From positions 4,092,001-4,156,000 of the forward strand of contig CANOQG010000007.1 of NCBI GenBank assembly GCA_947568835.1: a stretch of 64,000 nt of DNA, given 5' to 3'. The first letter of the stretch is position 1, and each line of letters starts with the position of its first letter. Origin of the DNA: Protonemura montana (Eukaryota > Arthropoda > Insecta > Plecoptera > Nemouridae). Below the pieces are notes generated by a model. The model saw only the letters and a list, made by a program, of their open reading frames with translations, made no database searches and had not been told where the DNA came from. Of the stretch, positions 26,580 to 41,600 are shown in pieces. A program made the position numbers and the translations under genes.

Positions 26580-29500
26580 GGACATGGAGCAGGAGATGGG
26601 GCAGGAAATGGGGCAGGACATGGGACAGGACATAGGGCAGGACATGGGGCAGGACATGAGGCAGGACATGGGGCAGGACATGGGACATAGGGCAGGACAG
26701 GGGAAGGACATGGAGCAGGACATGGGGCAGGACATGGGGCAGGACATAAGACAGGACATAGGGCAGGACATGGGGTAGGACATGGGGCAGATCATGGGGC
26801 AGGACATGGGACATGGGGCAAGACATGGGACATGACATGGGACAGGACATGGGGCAGGACATGGCGCAGGACATGGGGCAGGACATGGGGCAGGACATGG
26901 GGCAGGACATAGGGCAGGACATGGGGTAGGACATGAGGCAGGACATGGGACAGGACATGGGGCAGGACATGGGGCAGGACATGGGACAGGACATAGGGCA
27001 GGACATGAGGCAGGACATGGGGCAAAACATGGGGCAGGACATGGGACAGGACATGGGGCAGGACATTGGCCAGGCTATGGGGCAGGACATGGGGCAGGAC
27101 ATGAGGCAGGACATGGGACATGGGGAAAGACATGGGGCAGGACATGGGGCAGGACATGGGGCAGGACATGGGGCAGGACATGGGACAGGACATAGGGCAG
27201 GACATGGGGCAGGACATGGGGCAGGACATGGGGCAGGACATGGGACAGGACATGGAGCAGGACATGGGGCAGGACATGGGGCAGGACATGGGACAGGACA
27301 TAGGGAAGGACATGGGGCAGGAAATGGGGCAGGACATGGGGCAGGACATGGGGCAGGACATGAGGCAGGACATTGGACAGGACATGGGGCAAAACATGGG
27401 GCAGGACATGGGACTGGACATGGGGCAGGACATGGGGCAGGACATGGGGCAGGACATGGGGCAGGACATGGGACATGAGGCAGGACAGGGGGAGGACATG
27501 GAGCGGGACATGGGGCAGGACATGGGGCAGGACATGGAGCAGGACATGGGGCAGGAAATAAGGCAGGACATGGGACAGGACATAGGGCAGGACATGGGGC
27601 AGGACATGAGGCAGGACATGGGGCAGGACATAAGACATAGGGCAGGACAGGGGGAGGACATGGAGCAGGACATGGGGCATTACATGGGGCAGGACATAAG
27701 ACAGGACATAGGGCAGGACATGGGGCAGGACATGGGGCAGGACATGGGGCAGGACATGGGACATGGGGCAAGACATGGGGCAGGACATGAGGCAGGACAT
27801 GGGGCAGGACATGGGGCAGGACATGGGGCAGGACATGGGACATAGGGCAGGACAGGGGGAGGACATGGAGCAGGACATGGGGCAGGACATGGGGCAGGAC
27901 ATAAGACAGGACATAGGGCAGGACATGGGGCAGGACATGGGGCAGGACATGGGGCAGGACACGGGACATGGGGCAAGACATGGGGCAGGACATGGGGCAG
28001 GACATGGGGCAGGACATGGGGCAGGACATAGGGCAGGACATGGGGTAGGACATGAGGCAGGACATGAGACAGGACATGGGGCAGGACATGGGGCAGGACA
28101 TGGGACAGGACATATTGCAGGACATGGGGCAGGACATGGGGCAAAACATGGGGCAGGACATGGGACAGGACATGGGGCAGGACATGGGGCAGGACATGGG
28201 GCAGGACATGGGGAAGGACATGGGACATGAGGCAGGACAGGGGGAGGACATGGAGCAGGACATGGGGCAGGACATGGGGCAGGACATGGGGCAGGACATG
28301 GGACAGGACATAGGGCAGGACATGGGGCAGGACATGAGGCAGGACATGGGGCAGGACATGGGACATAGGGCAGGACAGGGGAAGGACATGGAGCAGGACA
28401 TGGGGCAGGACATGGGGCAGGACATAAGACAGGACAAAGGGCAGGACATGGGGTAGGACATGGGGCAGGACATGGGGCAGGACATGGGACATGGGCAAGA
28501 CATGGGGCAGGACATGGGGCAGGACATGGGGCAGGACATGGGGCAGGACATGGGGCAGGACATGGGACATGGGGCAGGACATGGGGCAGGACATGGGGCA
28601 GGACATGGGGCAGGACATGGGGCAGGACATGGGGCAGGACATAGGGCAGGCCATGGGGCAGGACATGGGGCAGGACATGGAGCAGGACATGGGACATGAC
28701 ATGGGACAGGACATGGGGCAGGACATGGCGCAGGACATGGGGCAGGACATGGGGCAGGACATGGGGCAGGACATAGGGCAGGACATGGGGTAGGACATGA
28801 GGCAGGACATGGGACAGGACATGGGGCAGGACATGGGGCAGGACATGGGACAGGACATAGGGAAGGACATGGGGCAGGACATGGGGCAAAACATGGGGCA
28901 GGACATAAGACAGGACATGGGGCAGGACATTGGCCAGGCTATGGGGCAGGACATGGGGCAGGACATGAGGCAGGACATGGGACATGGGGAAAGACATGGG
29001 GCAAGACATGGGGCAGGACATGGGGCAGGACATGGGGCAGGACATGGGACAGGACATAGGGCAGGACATGGGGCAGGACATGGGGCAGGACATGGGGCAG
29101 GACATGGGACAGGACATGGAGCAGGACATGGGGCAGGACATGGGGCAGGACATGGGACAGGACATAGGGAAGGACATGGGGCAGGACATGGGGCAGGACA
29201 TGGGACAGGACATGGGACAGGACATAGGGCAGGACATGGGGCAGGACATGGGGCAGGACATAGGGCAGGACATGGGGCAGGAAATGGGGCAGGACATGGG
29301 GCAGGACATGGGGCAGGACATGAGGCAGGACATTGGACAGGACATGGGGCAAAACATGGGGCAGGACATGGGACTGGACATGGGGCAGGACATGGGGCAG
29401 GACATGGGGCAGGACATGGGGCAGGACATGGGACATGAGGCAGGACAGGGGGAGGACATGGAGCGGGACATGGGGCAGGACATGGGGCAGGACATGGAGC

Positions 29501-30132
29501 AGGACATGGGGCAGGAAATAAGGCAGGACATGGGACAGGACATAGGGCAGGACATGGGGCAGGACATGAGGCAGGACATGGGGCAGGACATAAGACATAG
29601 GGCAGGACAGGGGGAGGACATGGAGCAGGACATGGGGCATTACATGGGGCAGGACATAAGACAGGACATAGGGCAGGACATGGGGCAGGACATGGGGCAG
29701 GACATGGGGCAGGACATGGGACATGGGGCAAGACATGGGGCAGGACATGAGGCAGGACATGGGGCAGGACATGGGGCAGGACATGGGGCAGGACATGGGA
29801 CATAGGGCAGGACAGGGGGAGGACATGGAGCAGGACATGGGGCAGGACATGGGGCAGGACATAAGACAGGACATAGGGCAGGACATGGGGCAGGACATGG
29901 GGCAGGACATGGGGCAGGACACGGGACCTAGGGCAAGACAAGGGGCAGGACATTGGGCAGGACATGGGGCAGGACATGGGGCAGGACATGGGGCAGGACA
30001 TGGGGCAGGACATGGGGCAGGAAATGGGACAGGACAAGGGGCAGGACATGGGGCAGGACATGGGCCATGGGGCAGGACATGGGGCAGGACATGGGGCAGG
30101 ACATGGGGCAGGACATGGGGCAGGACATGGGG
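26579..30132 (+). repeat. 3.55-kb A-type module, copy 2 of 3
   Basis: Same barcode as 2,207-5,760 at offset 24,372: single GATC at 26,790, CTA at 27,075 and 28,939, TTA at 27,680 and 29,640, CCTAGG at 29,927. A private difference is visible just after CCTAGG, where this copy reads caagacaagggg and copies 1 and 3 read caagacatgggg. It is continuous on the right with 30,133 onward, which matches base 1 onward. Confidence 0.88.
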
Positions 30133-32338
30133 CAGGACATGGGGCAGGACATAGGGCAGGACATGGGGTAGGACATGAGGCAGGACATGAGACAGGACAT
30201 GGGGCAGGACATGGGGCAGGACATGGGACAGGACATATTGCAGGACATGGGGCAGGACATGGGGCAAAACATGGGGCAGGACATGGGACAGGACATGGGG
30301 CAGGACATGGGGCAGGACATGGGGCAGGACATGGGGAAGGACATGGGACATGAGGCAGGACAGGGGGAGGACATGGAGCAGGACATGGGGCAGGACATGG
30401 GGCAGGACATGGGGCAGGACATGGGACATGGGGCAGGACATGGGGCAGGACATGGAGCAGGACATGGGACATGACATGGGACAGGACATGGGACAGGACA
30501 TAGGGCAGGACATGGGGCAGGACATGGTGCAGGACATACGGCAGGACATGGGGCAGGACATGGGGCAGGACATGGGGCAGGACATGGGGCAGGACATGAG
30601 GCAGGACTTGAAGCAGGACATGGGGCAGGACATGGGGCAGGACATGGGACAGGACATGGGGCAGGACATGGGGCAGGACATGGGGCAGGACATGGGGCAG
30701 TACATGGGGCAGGACATGAGGCAGGACATGGGACAGGACATGGGGCAGGACATGGGGCAGGACATGGGACATGGGGCAGGATATGGAGCAGGACATGGGG
30801 CAGGACATGGGGCAGGACATGGGGCAGGACATAGGGCAAGACATGGGGCAGGACATGGGGCAGGACATGGAGCAGGACATGGGACATGACATGGGACAGG
30901 ACATGGGACAGGACATAGGGCAGGACATGGGGCAGGACATGGGGCAGGACATAGGGCAGGACATGGGGCAGGACATGGGGCAGGACATGGGGCAGGACAT
31001 AGGGCAGGACATGGGGCAGGACATGGGGCAGGACATGGAGCAGGACATGGGGCAGGACATTGGGCAGGACATGAGACAGGACATGGGGCAGGACATGGGG
31101 CAGGACATGGGGCAGGATATGGGGCAGGACATGGGGCAGGACATGAGGCAGGACATGGGACATGGGGTAAGACATGGGGCAGGACATGGAGCAGGACATG
31201 GGACAGGACATGGGGCAGGACATGGGGCAGGACATGGGGCATGACATGGGACATGGGGCAGGACATGGGGCGGGACATGGAGCAGAAAATGGGGCAGGAC
31301 ATGGGGCAGGACATAGGGCAGGACATGGGGCAGGACATGGGGCAGGACATGGGGCAGGACATGGGACATGGGGCAAGACAAGGGGCAGGACATAGGGCAG
31401 GACATGGGGCAGGACATGGGGCAGGACATGGGGCAGGACAAAAGACAGGACATAGGGCAGGACATGGGGTAGGACATGGGGCAGGACATGGGGCAGGACA
31501 TGGGACATGGGGCAAGACATGGGGCAGGACATGGGGCAGGACATGGGGCAGGACATGGGGCAGGACATGGGGCAGGACATGGGACATGGGGCAGGACATG
31601 GGGCAGGACATGGGGCAGGACATGGGGCAGGACATGGGGCAGGACATGGGGCAGGACATAGGGCAGGCCATGGGGCAGGACATGGGGCAGGACATGGAGC
31701 AGGACACGGGACATGACATGGGACAGGACATGGGGCAGGACATGGGGCAGGACATAAGACAGGACATTGGGCAGGACATGGGGCAGGACATGGGGCAGGA
31801 CATGGGGCAGGACACGGGACATGGGGCAAGACATGGGGCAGGACATGGGGCAGGACATGGGGCAGGACATGGGGCAGGACATGGGGCAGGACATGGGGCA
31901 GGACATGGGGCAGGAAATGGGACAGGACAAGGGGCAGGACATGGGGCAGGACATGGGCCATGGGGCAGGACATGGGGCAGGACATGGGGCAGGACATGGG
32001 GCAGGACATGGGGCAGGACATGGGGCAGGACATGGGGCAGGACATAGGGCAGGACATGGGGTAGGACATGAGGCAGGACATGAGACAGGACATGGGGCAG
32101 GACATGGGGCAGGACATGGGACAGGACATATTGCAGGACATGGGGCAGGACATGGGGCAAAACATGGGGCAGGACATGGGACAGGACATGGGGCAGGACA
32201 TGGGGCAGGACATGGGGCAGGACATGGGGAAGGACATGGGACATGAGGCAGGACAGGGGGAGGACATGGAGCAGGACATGGGGCAGGACATGGGGCAGGA
32301 CATGGGGCAGGACATGGGACATGAGGCAGGACAGGGGG

Positions 32339-35300
32339 AGGACATGGAGCAGGAGATGGGGCAGGAAATGGGGCAGGACATGGGACAGGACATAGGGCAG
32401 GACATGGGGCAGGACATGAGGCAGGACATGGGGCAGGACATGGGACATAGGGCAGGACAGGGGAAGGACATGGAGCAGGACATGGGGCAGGACATGGGGC
32501 AGGACATAAGACAGGACATAGGGCAGGACATGGGGTAGGACATGGGGCAGATCATGGGGCAGGACATGGGACATGGGGCAAGACATGGGACATGACATGG
32601 GACAGGACATGGGGCAGGACATGGCGCAGGACATGGGGCAGGACATGGGGCAGGACATGGGGCAGGACATAGGGCAGGACATGGGGTAGGACATGAGGCA
32701 GGACATGGGACAGGACATGGGGCAGGACATGGGGCAGGACATGGGACAGGACATAGGGCAGGACATGAGGCAGGACATGGGGCAAAACATGGGGCAGGAC
32801 ATGGGACAGGACATGGGGCAGGACATTGGCCAGGCTATGGGGCAGGACATGGGGCAGGACATGAGGCAGGACATGGGACATGGGGAAAGACATGGGGCAG
32901 GACATGGGGCAGGACATGGGGCAGGACATGGGGCAGGACATGGGACAGGACATAGGGCAGGACATGGGGCAGGACATGGGGCAGGACATGGGGCAGGACA
33001 TGGGACAGGACATGGAGCAGGACATGGGGCAGGACATGGGGCAGGACATGGGACAGGACATAGGGAAGGACATGGGGCAGGAAATGGGGCAGGACATGGG
33101 GCAGGACATGGGGCAGGACATGAGGCAGGACATTGGACAGGACATGGGGCAAAACATGGGGCAGGACATGGGACTGGACATGGGGCAGGACATGGGGCAG
33201 GACATGGGGCAGGACATGGGGCAGGACATGGGACATGAGGCAGGACAGGGGGAGGACATGGAGCGGGACATGGGGCAGGACATGGGGCAGGACATGGAGC
33301 AGGACATGGGGCAGGAAATAAGGCAGGACATGGGACAGGACATAGGGCAGGACATGGGGCAGGACATGAGGCAGGACATGGGGCAGGACATAAGACATAG
33401 GGCAGGACAGGGGGAGGACATGGAGCAGGACATGGGGCATTACATGGGGCAGGACATAAGACAGGACATAGGGCAGGACATGGGGCAGGACATGGGGCAG
33501 GACATGGGGCAGGACATGGGACATGGGGCAAGACATGGGGCAGGACATGAGGCAGGACATGGGGCAGGACATGGGGCAGGACATGGGGCAGGACATGGGA
33601 CATAGGGCAGGACAGGGGGAGGACATGGAGCAGGACATGGGGCAGGACATGGGGCAGGACATAAGACAGGACATAGGGCAGGACATGGGGCAGGACATGG
33701 GGCAGGACATGGGGCAGGACACGGGACATGGGGCAAGACATGGGGCAGGACATGGGGCAGGACATGGGGCAGGACATGGGGCAGGACATAGGGCAGGACA
33801 TGGGGTAGGACATGAGGCAGGACATGAGACAGGACATGGGGCAGGACATGGGGCAGGACATGGGACAGGACATATTGCAGGACATGGGGCAGGACATGGG
33901 GCAAAACATGGGGCAGGACATGGGACAGGACATGGGGCAGGACATGGGGCAGGACATGGGGCAGGACATGGGGAAGGACATGGGACATGAGGCAGGACAG
34001 GGGGAGGACATGGAGCAGGACATGGGGCAGGACATGGGGCAGGACATGGGGCAGGACATGGGACAGGACATAGGGCAGGACATGGGGCAGGACATGAGGC
34101 AGGACATGGGGCAGGACATGGGACATAGGGCAGGACAGGGGAAGGACATGGAGCAGGACATGGGGCAGGACATGGGGCAGGACATAAGACAGGACAAAGG
34201 GCAGGACATGGGGTAGGACATGGGGCAGGACATGGGGCAGGACATGGGACATGGGCAAGACATGGGGCAGGACATGGGGCAGGACATGGGGCAGGACATG
34301 GGGCAGGACATGGGGCAGGACATGGGACATGGGGCAGGACATGGGGCAGGACATGGGGCAGGACATGGGGCAGGACATGGGGCAGGACATGGGGCAGGAC
34401 ATAGGGCAGGCCATGGGGCAGGACATGGGGCAGGACATGGAGCAGGACATGGGACATGACATGGGACAGGACATGGGGCAGGACATGGCGCAGGACATGG
34501 GGCAGGACATGGGGCAGGACATGGGGCAGGACATAGGGCAGGACATGGGGTAGGACATGAGGCAGGACATGGGACAGGACATGGGGCAGGACATGGGGCA
34601 GGACATGGGACAGGACATAGGGAAGGACATGGGGCAGGACATGGGGCAAAACATGGGGCAGGACATAAGACAGGACATGGGGCAGGACATTGGCCAGGCT
34701 ATGGGGCAGGACATGGGGCAGGACATGAGGCAGGACATGGGACATGGGGAAAGACATGGGGCAAGACATGGGGCAGGACATGGGGCAGGACATGGGGCAG
34801 GACATGGGACAGGACATAGGGCAGGACATGGGGCAGGACATGGGGCAGGACATGGGGCAGGACATGGGACAGGACATGGAGCAGGACATGGGGCAGGACA
34901 TGGGGCAGGACATGGGACAGGACATAGGGAAGGACATGGGGCAGGACATGGGGCAGGACATGGGACAGGACATGGGACAGGACATAGGGCAGGACATGGG
35001 GCAGGACATGGGGCAGGACATAGGGCAGGACATGGGGCAGGAAATGGGGCAGGACATGGGGCAGGACATGGGGCAGGACATGAGGCAGGACATTGGACAG
35101 GACATGGGGCAAAACATGGGGCAGGACATGGGACTGGACATGGGGCAGGACATGGGGCAGGACATGGGGCAGGACATGGGGCAGGACATGGGACATGAGG
35201 CAGGACAGGGGGAGGACATGGAGCGGGACATGGGGCAGGACATGGGGCAGGACATGGAGCAGGACATGGGGCAGGAAATAAGGCAGGACATGGGACAGGA

Positions 35301-35892
35301 CATAGGGCAGGACATGGGGCAGGACATGAGGCAGGACATGGGGCAGGACATAAGACATAGGGCAGGACAGGGGGAGGACATGGAGCAGGACATGGGGCAT
35401 TACATGGGGCAGGACATAAGACAGGACATAGGGCAGGACATGGGGCAGGACATGGGGCAGGACATGGGGCAGGACATGGGACATGGGGCAAGACATGGGG
35501 CAGGACATGAGGCAGGACATGGGGCAGGACATGGGGCAGGACATGGGGCAGGACATGGGACATAGGGCAGGACAGGGGGAGGACATGGAGCAGGACATGG
35601 GGCAGGACATGGGGCAGGACATAAGACAGGACATAGGGCAGGACATGGGGCAGGACATGGGGCAGGACATGGGGCAGGACACGGGACCTAGGGCAAGACA
35701 TGGGGCAGGACATTGGGCAGGACATGGGGCAGGACATGGGGCAGGACATGGGGCAGGACATGGGGCAGGACATGGGGCAGGAAATGGGACAGGACAAGGG
35801 GCAGGACATGGGGCAGGACATGGGCCATGGGGCAGGACATGGGGCAGGACATGGGGCAGGACATGGGGCAGGACATGGGGCAGGACATGGGG
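32339..35892 (+). repeat. 3.55-kb A-type module, copy 3 of 3
   Basis: This is the counterpart of 2,207-5,760 (offset 30,132) and of 26,579-30,132 (offset 5,760). With the sequence between, it makes two tandem 5,760-bp higher-order units from about 26,579 to about 38,100. The second unit is interrupted by the 198-bp module at 37,193. 5,760 equals 480 times 12, although the unit contains many odd-length monomers. Confidence 0.87.
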
Positions 35893-37192
35893 CAGGACAT
35901 GGGGCAGGACATAGGGCAGGACATGGGGTAGGACATGAGGCAGGACATGAGACAGGACATGGGGCAGGACATGGGGCAGGACATGGGACAGGACATATTG
36001 CAGGACATGGGGCAGGACATGGGGCAAAACATGGGGCAGGACATGGGACAGGACATGGGGCAGGACATGGGGCAGGACATGGGGCAGGACATGGGGAAGG
36101 ACATGGGACATGAGGCAGGACAGGGGGAGGACATGGAGCAGGACATGGGGCAGGACATGGGGCAGGACATGGGGCAGGACATGGGACATGGGGCAGGACA
36201 TGGGGCAGGACATGGAGCAGGACATGGGACATGACATGGGACAGGACATGGGACAGGACATAGGGCAGGACATGGGGCAGGACATGGTGCAGGACATACG
36301 GCAGGACATGGGGCAGGACATGGGGCAGGACATGGGGCAGGACATGGGGCAGGACATGAGGCAGGACTTGAAGCAGGACATGGGGCAGGACATGGGGCAG
36401 GACATGGGACAGGACATGGGGCAGGACATGGGGCAGGACATGGGGCAGGACATGGGGCAGTACATGGGGCAGGACATGAGGCAGGACATGGGACAGGACA
36501 TGGGGCAGGACATGGGGCAGGACATGGGACATGGGGCAGGATATGGAGCAGGACATGGGGCAGGACATGGGGCAGGACATGGGGCAGGACATAGGGCAAG
36601 ACATGGGGCAGGACATGGGGCAGGACATGGAGCAGGACATGGGACATGACATGGGACAGGACATGGGACAGGACATAGGGCAGGACATGGGGCAGGACAT
36701 GGGGCAGGACATAGGGCAGGACATGGGGCAGGACATGGGGCAGGACATGGGGCAGGACATAGGGCAGGACATGGGGCAGGACATGGGGCAGGACATGGAG
36801 CAGGACATGGGGCAGGACATTGGGCAGGACATGAGACAGGACATGGGGCAGGACATGGGGCAGGACATGGGGCAGGATATGGGGCAGGACATGGGGCAGG
36901 ACATGAGGCAGGACATGGGACATGGGGTAAGACATGGGGCAGGACATGGAGCAGGACATGGGACAGGACATGGGGCAGGACATGGGGCAGGACATGGGGC
37001 ATGACATGGGACATGGGGCAGGACATGGGGCGGGACATGGAGCAGAAAATGGGGCAGGACATGGGGCAGGACATAGGGCAGGACATGGGGCAGGACATGG
37101 GGCAGGACATGGGGCAGGACATGGGACATGGGGCAAGACAAGGGGCAGGACATAGGGCAGGACATGGGGCAGGACATGGGGCAGGACATGGG

Positions 37193-37390
37193 ACAGGACA
37201 TAGGGCAGGACATGGGGCAGGACATGGGGCAGGACATGGGGCAGGACATGGGACATGGGGCAGGACAGGGGGAGGACATGGAGCAGGACATGGGGCAGGA
37301 CATGGGGCAGGACATGGGACAGGACATAGGGAAGGACATGGGGCAGGACATGGGGCAGGACATGGAGCAGGACATGGGGCAGGACATGGG
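37193..37390 (+). repeat. 198-bp insertion/deletion module, right copy
   Basis: This is the counterpart of 7,061-7,258 at offset 30,132. Again the module is present in one and absent from the other of the two 5,760-bp neighbours (absent near 31,432). The same presence/absence state in both 30-kb-spaced copies shows that the 198-bp event came before the large duplication. Confidence 0.83.
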
Positions 37391-40300
37391 GCAGGACAAA
37401 AGACAGGACATAGGGCAGGACATGGGGTAGGACATGGGGCAGGACATGGGGCAGGACATGGGACATGGGGCAAGACATGGGGCAGGACATGGGGCAGGAC
37501 ATGGGGCAGGACATGGGGCAGGACATGGGGCAGGACATGGGACATGGGGCAGGACATGGGGCAGGACATGGGGCAGGACATGGGGCAGGACATGGGGCAG
37601 GACATGGGGCAGGACATAGGGCAGGCCATGGGGCAGGACATGGGGCAGGACATGGAGCAGGACACGGGACATGACATGGGACAGGACATGGGGCAGGACA
37701 TGGGGCAGGACATAAGACAGGACATTGGGCAGGACATGGGGCAGGACATGGGGCAGGACATGGGGCAGGACACGGGACATGGGGCAAGACATGGGGCAGG
37801 ACATGGGGCAGGACATGGGGCAGGACATGGGGCAGGACATGGGGCAGGACATGGGGCAGGACATGGGGCAGGAAATGGGACAGGACAAGGGGCAGGACAT
37901 GGGGCAGGACATGGGCCATGGGGCAGGACATGGGGCAGGACATGGGGCAGGACATGGGGCAGGACATGGGGCAGGACATGGGGCAGGACATGGGGCAGGA
38001 CATAGGGCAGGACATGGGGTAGGACATGAGGCAGGACATGAGACAGGACATGGGGCAGGACATGGGGCAGGACATGGGACAGGACATATTGCAGGACATG
38101 GGGCAGGACATGGGGCAAAACATGGGGCAGGACATGGGACAGGACATGGGGCAGGACATGGGGCAGGACATGGGGCAGGACATGGGGAAGGACATGGGAC
38201 ATGAGGCAGGACAGGGGGAGGACATGGAGCAGGACATGGGGCAGGACATGGGGCAGGACATGGGGCAGGACATGGGACATGGGGCAGGACATGGGGCAGG
38301 ACATGGAGCAGGACATGGGACATGACATGGGACAGGACATGGGACAGGACATAGGGCAGGACATGGGGCAGGACATGGTGCAGGACATACGGCAGGACAT
38401 GGGGCAGGACATGGGGCAGGACATGGGGCAGGACATGGGGCAGGACATGAGGCAGGACTTGAAGCAGGACATGGGGCAGGACATGGGGCAGGACATGGGA
38501 CAGGACATGGGGCAGGACATGGGGCAGGACATGGGGCAGGACATGGGGCAGTACATGGGGCAGGACATGAGGCAGGACATGGGACAGGACATGGGGCAGG
38601 ACATGGGACAGGACATAGGGAAGGACATGGGGCAGGACATGGGGCAGGACATGGGGCAGGACATGGGACATGGGGCAAGACATGGGACAGGACATGGGGC
38701 AGAACATGGGGCAGGACATGGGGCAGGACATGGGGCGGGACATAGGCCAGGACATGGGGCAGGAAATGGGACAGGACAAAGGGCAGGACATGGGGCAGGA
38801 CATGGGACATGGGGCAGGACATGGGGCAGGACATGGGGCATGACATGGGGCAGGACATGGGACAGGACATGGGGCAGGACATGGGGCAGGACATGGGGCA
38901 GGACATGGGGCAGGACATGAGGCAGGACATGGGACAGGACATGGGGCATGACATGGGGCAGGACATGGGACATGGGGCAGGACATGGGGCAGGACATGGA
39001 GCAGGAGATGGGGCAGGAAATGGGGCAGGACATGGGACAGGACATAGGGCAGGACATGGGGCAGGACATGAGGCAGGACATGGGGCAGGACATGGGACAT
39101 AGGGCAGGACAGGGGAAGGACATGGAGCAGGACATGGGGCAGGACATGGGGCAGGACATAAGACAGGACATAGGGCAGGACATGGGGTAGGACATGGGGC
39201 AGGACATGGGGCAGGACATGGGACATGGGGCAAGACATGGGGCAGGACATGGGGCAGGACATGGGGCAGGACATGGGGCAGGACATGGGGCAGGACATGG
39301 GACATGGGGCAGGACATGGGGCAGGACATGGGGCAGGACATGGGGCAGGACATGGGGCAGGACATGGGGCAGGACATAGGGCAGGCCATGGGGCAGGACA
39401 TGGGGCAGGACATGGAGCAGGACAAGGGACATGACATGGGACAGGACATGGGGCAGGACATGGGGCAGGACATGAGACAGGACATAGGGCAGGACATGGG
39501 GCAGGACATGGGGCAGGACATGGGGCAGGACACGGGACATGGGGCAAGACATGGGGCAGGACATGGGGCAGGACATGGGGCAGGACATGGGGCAGGACAT
39601 GGGGCAGGACATGGGGCAGGACATGGGGCAGGAAATGGGACAGGACAAGGGGCAGGACATGGGGCAGGACATGGGCCATGGGGCAGGACATGGGGCAGGA
39701 CATGGGGCAGGACATGGGGCAGGACATGGGGCAGGACATGGGGCAGGACATGGGGCAGGACATAGGGCAGGACATGGGGTAGGACATGAGGCAGGACATG
39801 AGACAGGACATGGGGCAGGACATGGGGCAGGACATGGGACAGGACATATTACAGGACATGGGGCAGGACATGGGGCAAAACATGGGGCAGGACATGGGAC
39901 AGGACATGGGGCAGGACATGGGGCAGGACATGGGGCAGGACATGGGGAAGGACATGGGACATGAGGCAGGACAGGGGGAGGACATGGAGCAGGACATGGG
40001 GCAGGACATGGGGCAGGACATGGGGCAGGACATGGGACATGGGGCAGGACATGGGGCAGGACATGGAGCAGGACATGGGACATGACATGGGACAGGACAT
40101 GGGACAGGACATAGGGCAGGACATGGGGCAGGACATGGTGCAGGACATAGGGAAGGACATGGGGCAGGACATGGGGCAGGACATGGGGCAGGACATGGGA
40201 CATGGGGCAAGACATGGGACAGGACATGGGGCAGAACATGGGGCAGGACATGGGGCAGGACATGGGGCGGGACATAGGCCTGGACATGGGGCAGGAAATG

Positions 40301-41600
40301 GGACAGGACAAAGGGCAGGACATGGGGCAGGACATGGGACATGGGGCAGGACATGGGGCAGGACATGGGGCATGACATGGGGCAGGACATGGGACAGGAC
40401 ATGGGGCAGGACATGGGGCAGGACATGGGGCAGGACATGGGGCAGGACATGAGGCAGGACATGGGACAGGACATGGGGCAGGACATGGGGCAGGACATGG
40501 GACATGGGGCAGGACATGGGGCAGGACATGGAGCAGGAGATGGGGCAGGAAATGGGGCAGGACATGGGACAGGACATAGGGCAGGACATGGGGCAGGACA
40601 TGAGGCAGGACATGGGGCAGGACATGGGACATAGGGCAGGACAGGGGAAGGACATGGAGCAGGACATGGGGCAGGACATGGGGCAGGACATAAGACAGGA
40701 CATAGGGCAGGACATGGGGTAGGACATGGGGCAGGACATGGGGCAGGACATGGGACATGGGGCAAGACATGGGGCAGGACATGGGGCAGGACATGGGGCA
40801 GGACATGGGGCAGGACATAGGGCAGGACATGGGACATGGGGCAGGACATGGGGCAGGACATAAGACAGGACATAGGGCAGGACATGGGGTAGGACATGGG
40901 GCAGGACATGGGGCAGGACATGGGACATGGGGCAAGACATGGGGCAGGACATGGGGCAGGACATGGGGCAGGACATGGGGCAGGACATGGGGCAGGACAT
41001 GGGACATGGGGCAGGACATGGGGCAGGACATGGGGCAGGACATGGGGCAGGACATGGGGCAGGACATGGGGCAGGACATAGGGCAGGCCATGGGGCAGGA
41101 CATGGGGCAGGACATGGAGCAGGACAAGGGACATGACATGGGACAGGACATGGGGCAGGACATGGGGCAGGACATGAGACAGGACATAGGGCAGGACATG
41201 GGGCAGGACATGGGGCAGGACATGGGGCAGGACACGGGACATGGGGCAAGACATGGGGCAGGACATGGGGCAGGACAAGGGGCAGGACATGGGGCAGGAC
41301 ATGGGGCAGGACATGGGGCAGGACATGGGGCAGGAAATGGGACAGGACAAGGGGCAGGACATGGGGCAGGACATGGGCCATGGGGCAGGACATGGGGCAG
41401 GACATGGGGCAGGACATGGGGCAGGACATGGGGCAGGACATGGGGCAGGACATGGGGCAGGACATGAGGCAGGACTTGAAGCAGGACATGGGGCAGGACA
41501 TGGGGCAGGACATGGGACAGGACATGGGGCAGGACATGGGGCAGGACATGGGGCAGGACATGGGGCAGTACATGGGGCAGGACATGAGGCAGGACATGGG

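Larger units (their letters stand above)
30133..41600 (+). repeat. A-type domain, right copy of the 30,132-bp-spaced duplication
   Basis: Monomer order is collinear with 1-11,468. catatt landmarks lie at 30,234, 32,127, 33,871, 35,994, 38,085 and 39,845, each exactly 30,132 after its partner. The single GATC at 32,550, CTA at 32,835 and 34,699, TTA at 33,440 and 35,400, and CCTAGG at 35,687 also correspond. Translations of matching stretches are the same in both copies where I compared them, so divergence is very low. Preceded by 26,579-30,132, it forms a 15-kb block. Confidence 0.9.
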
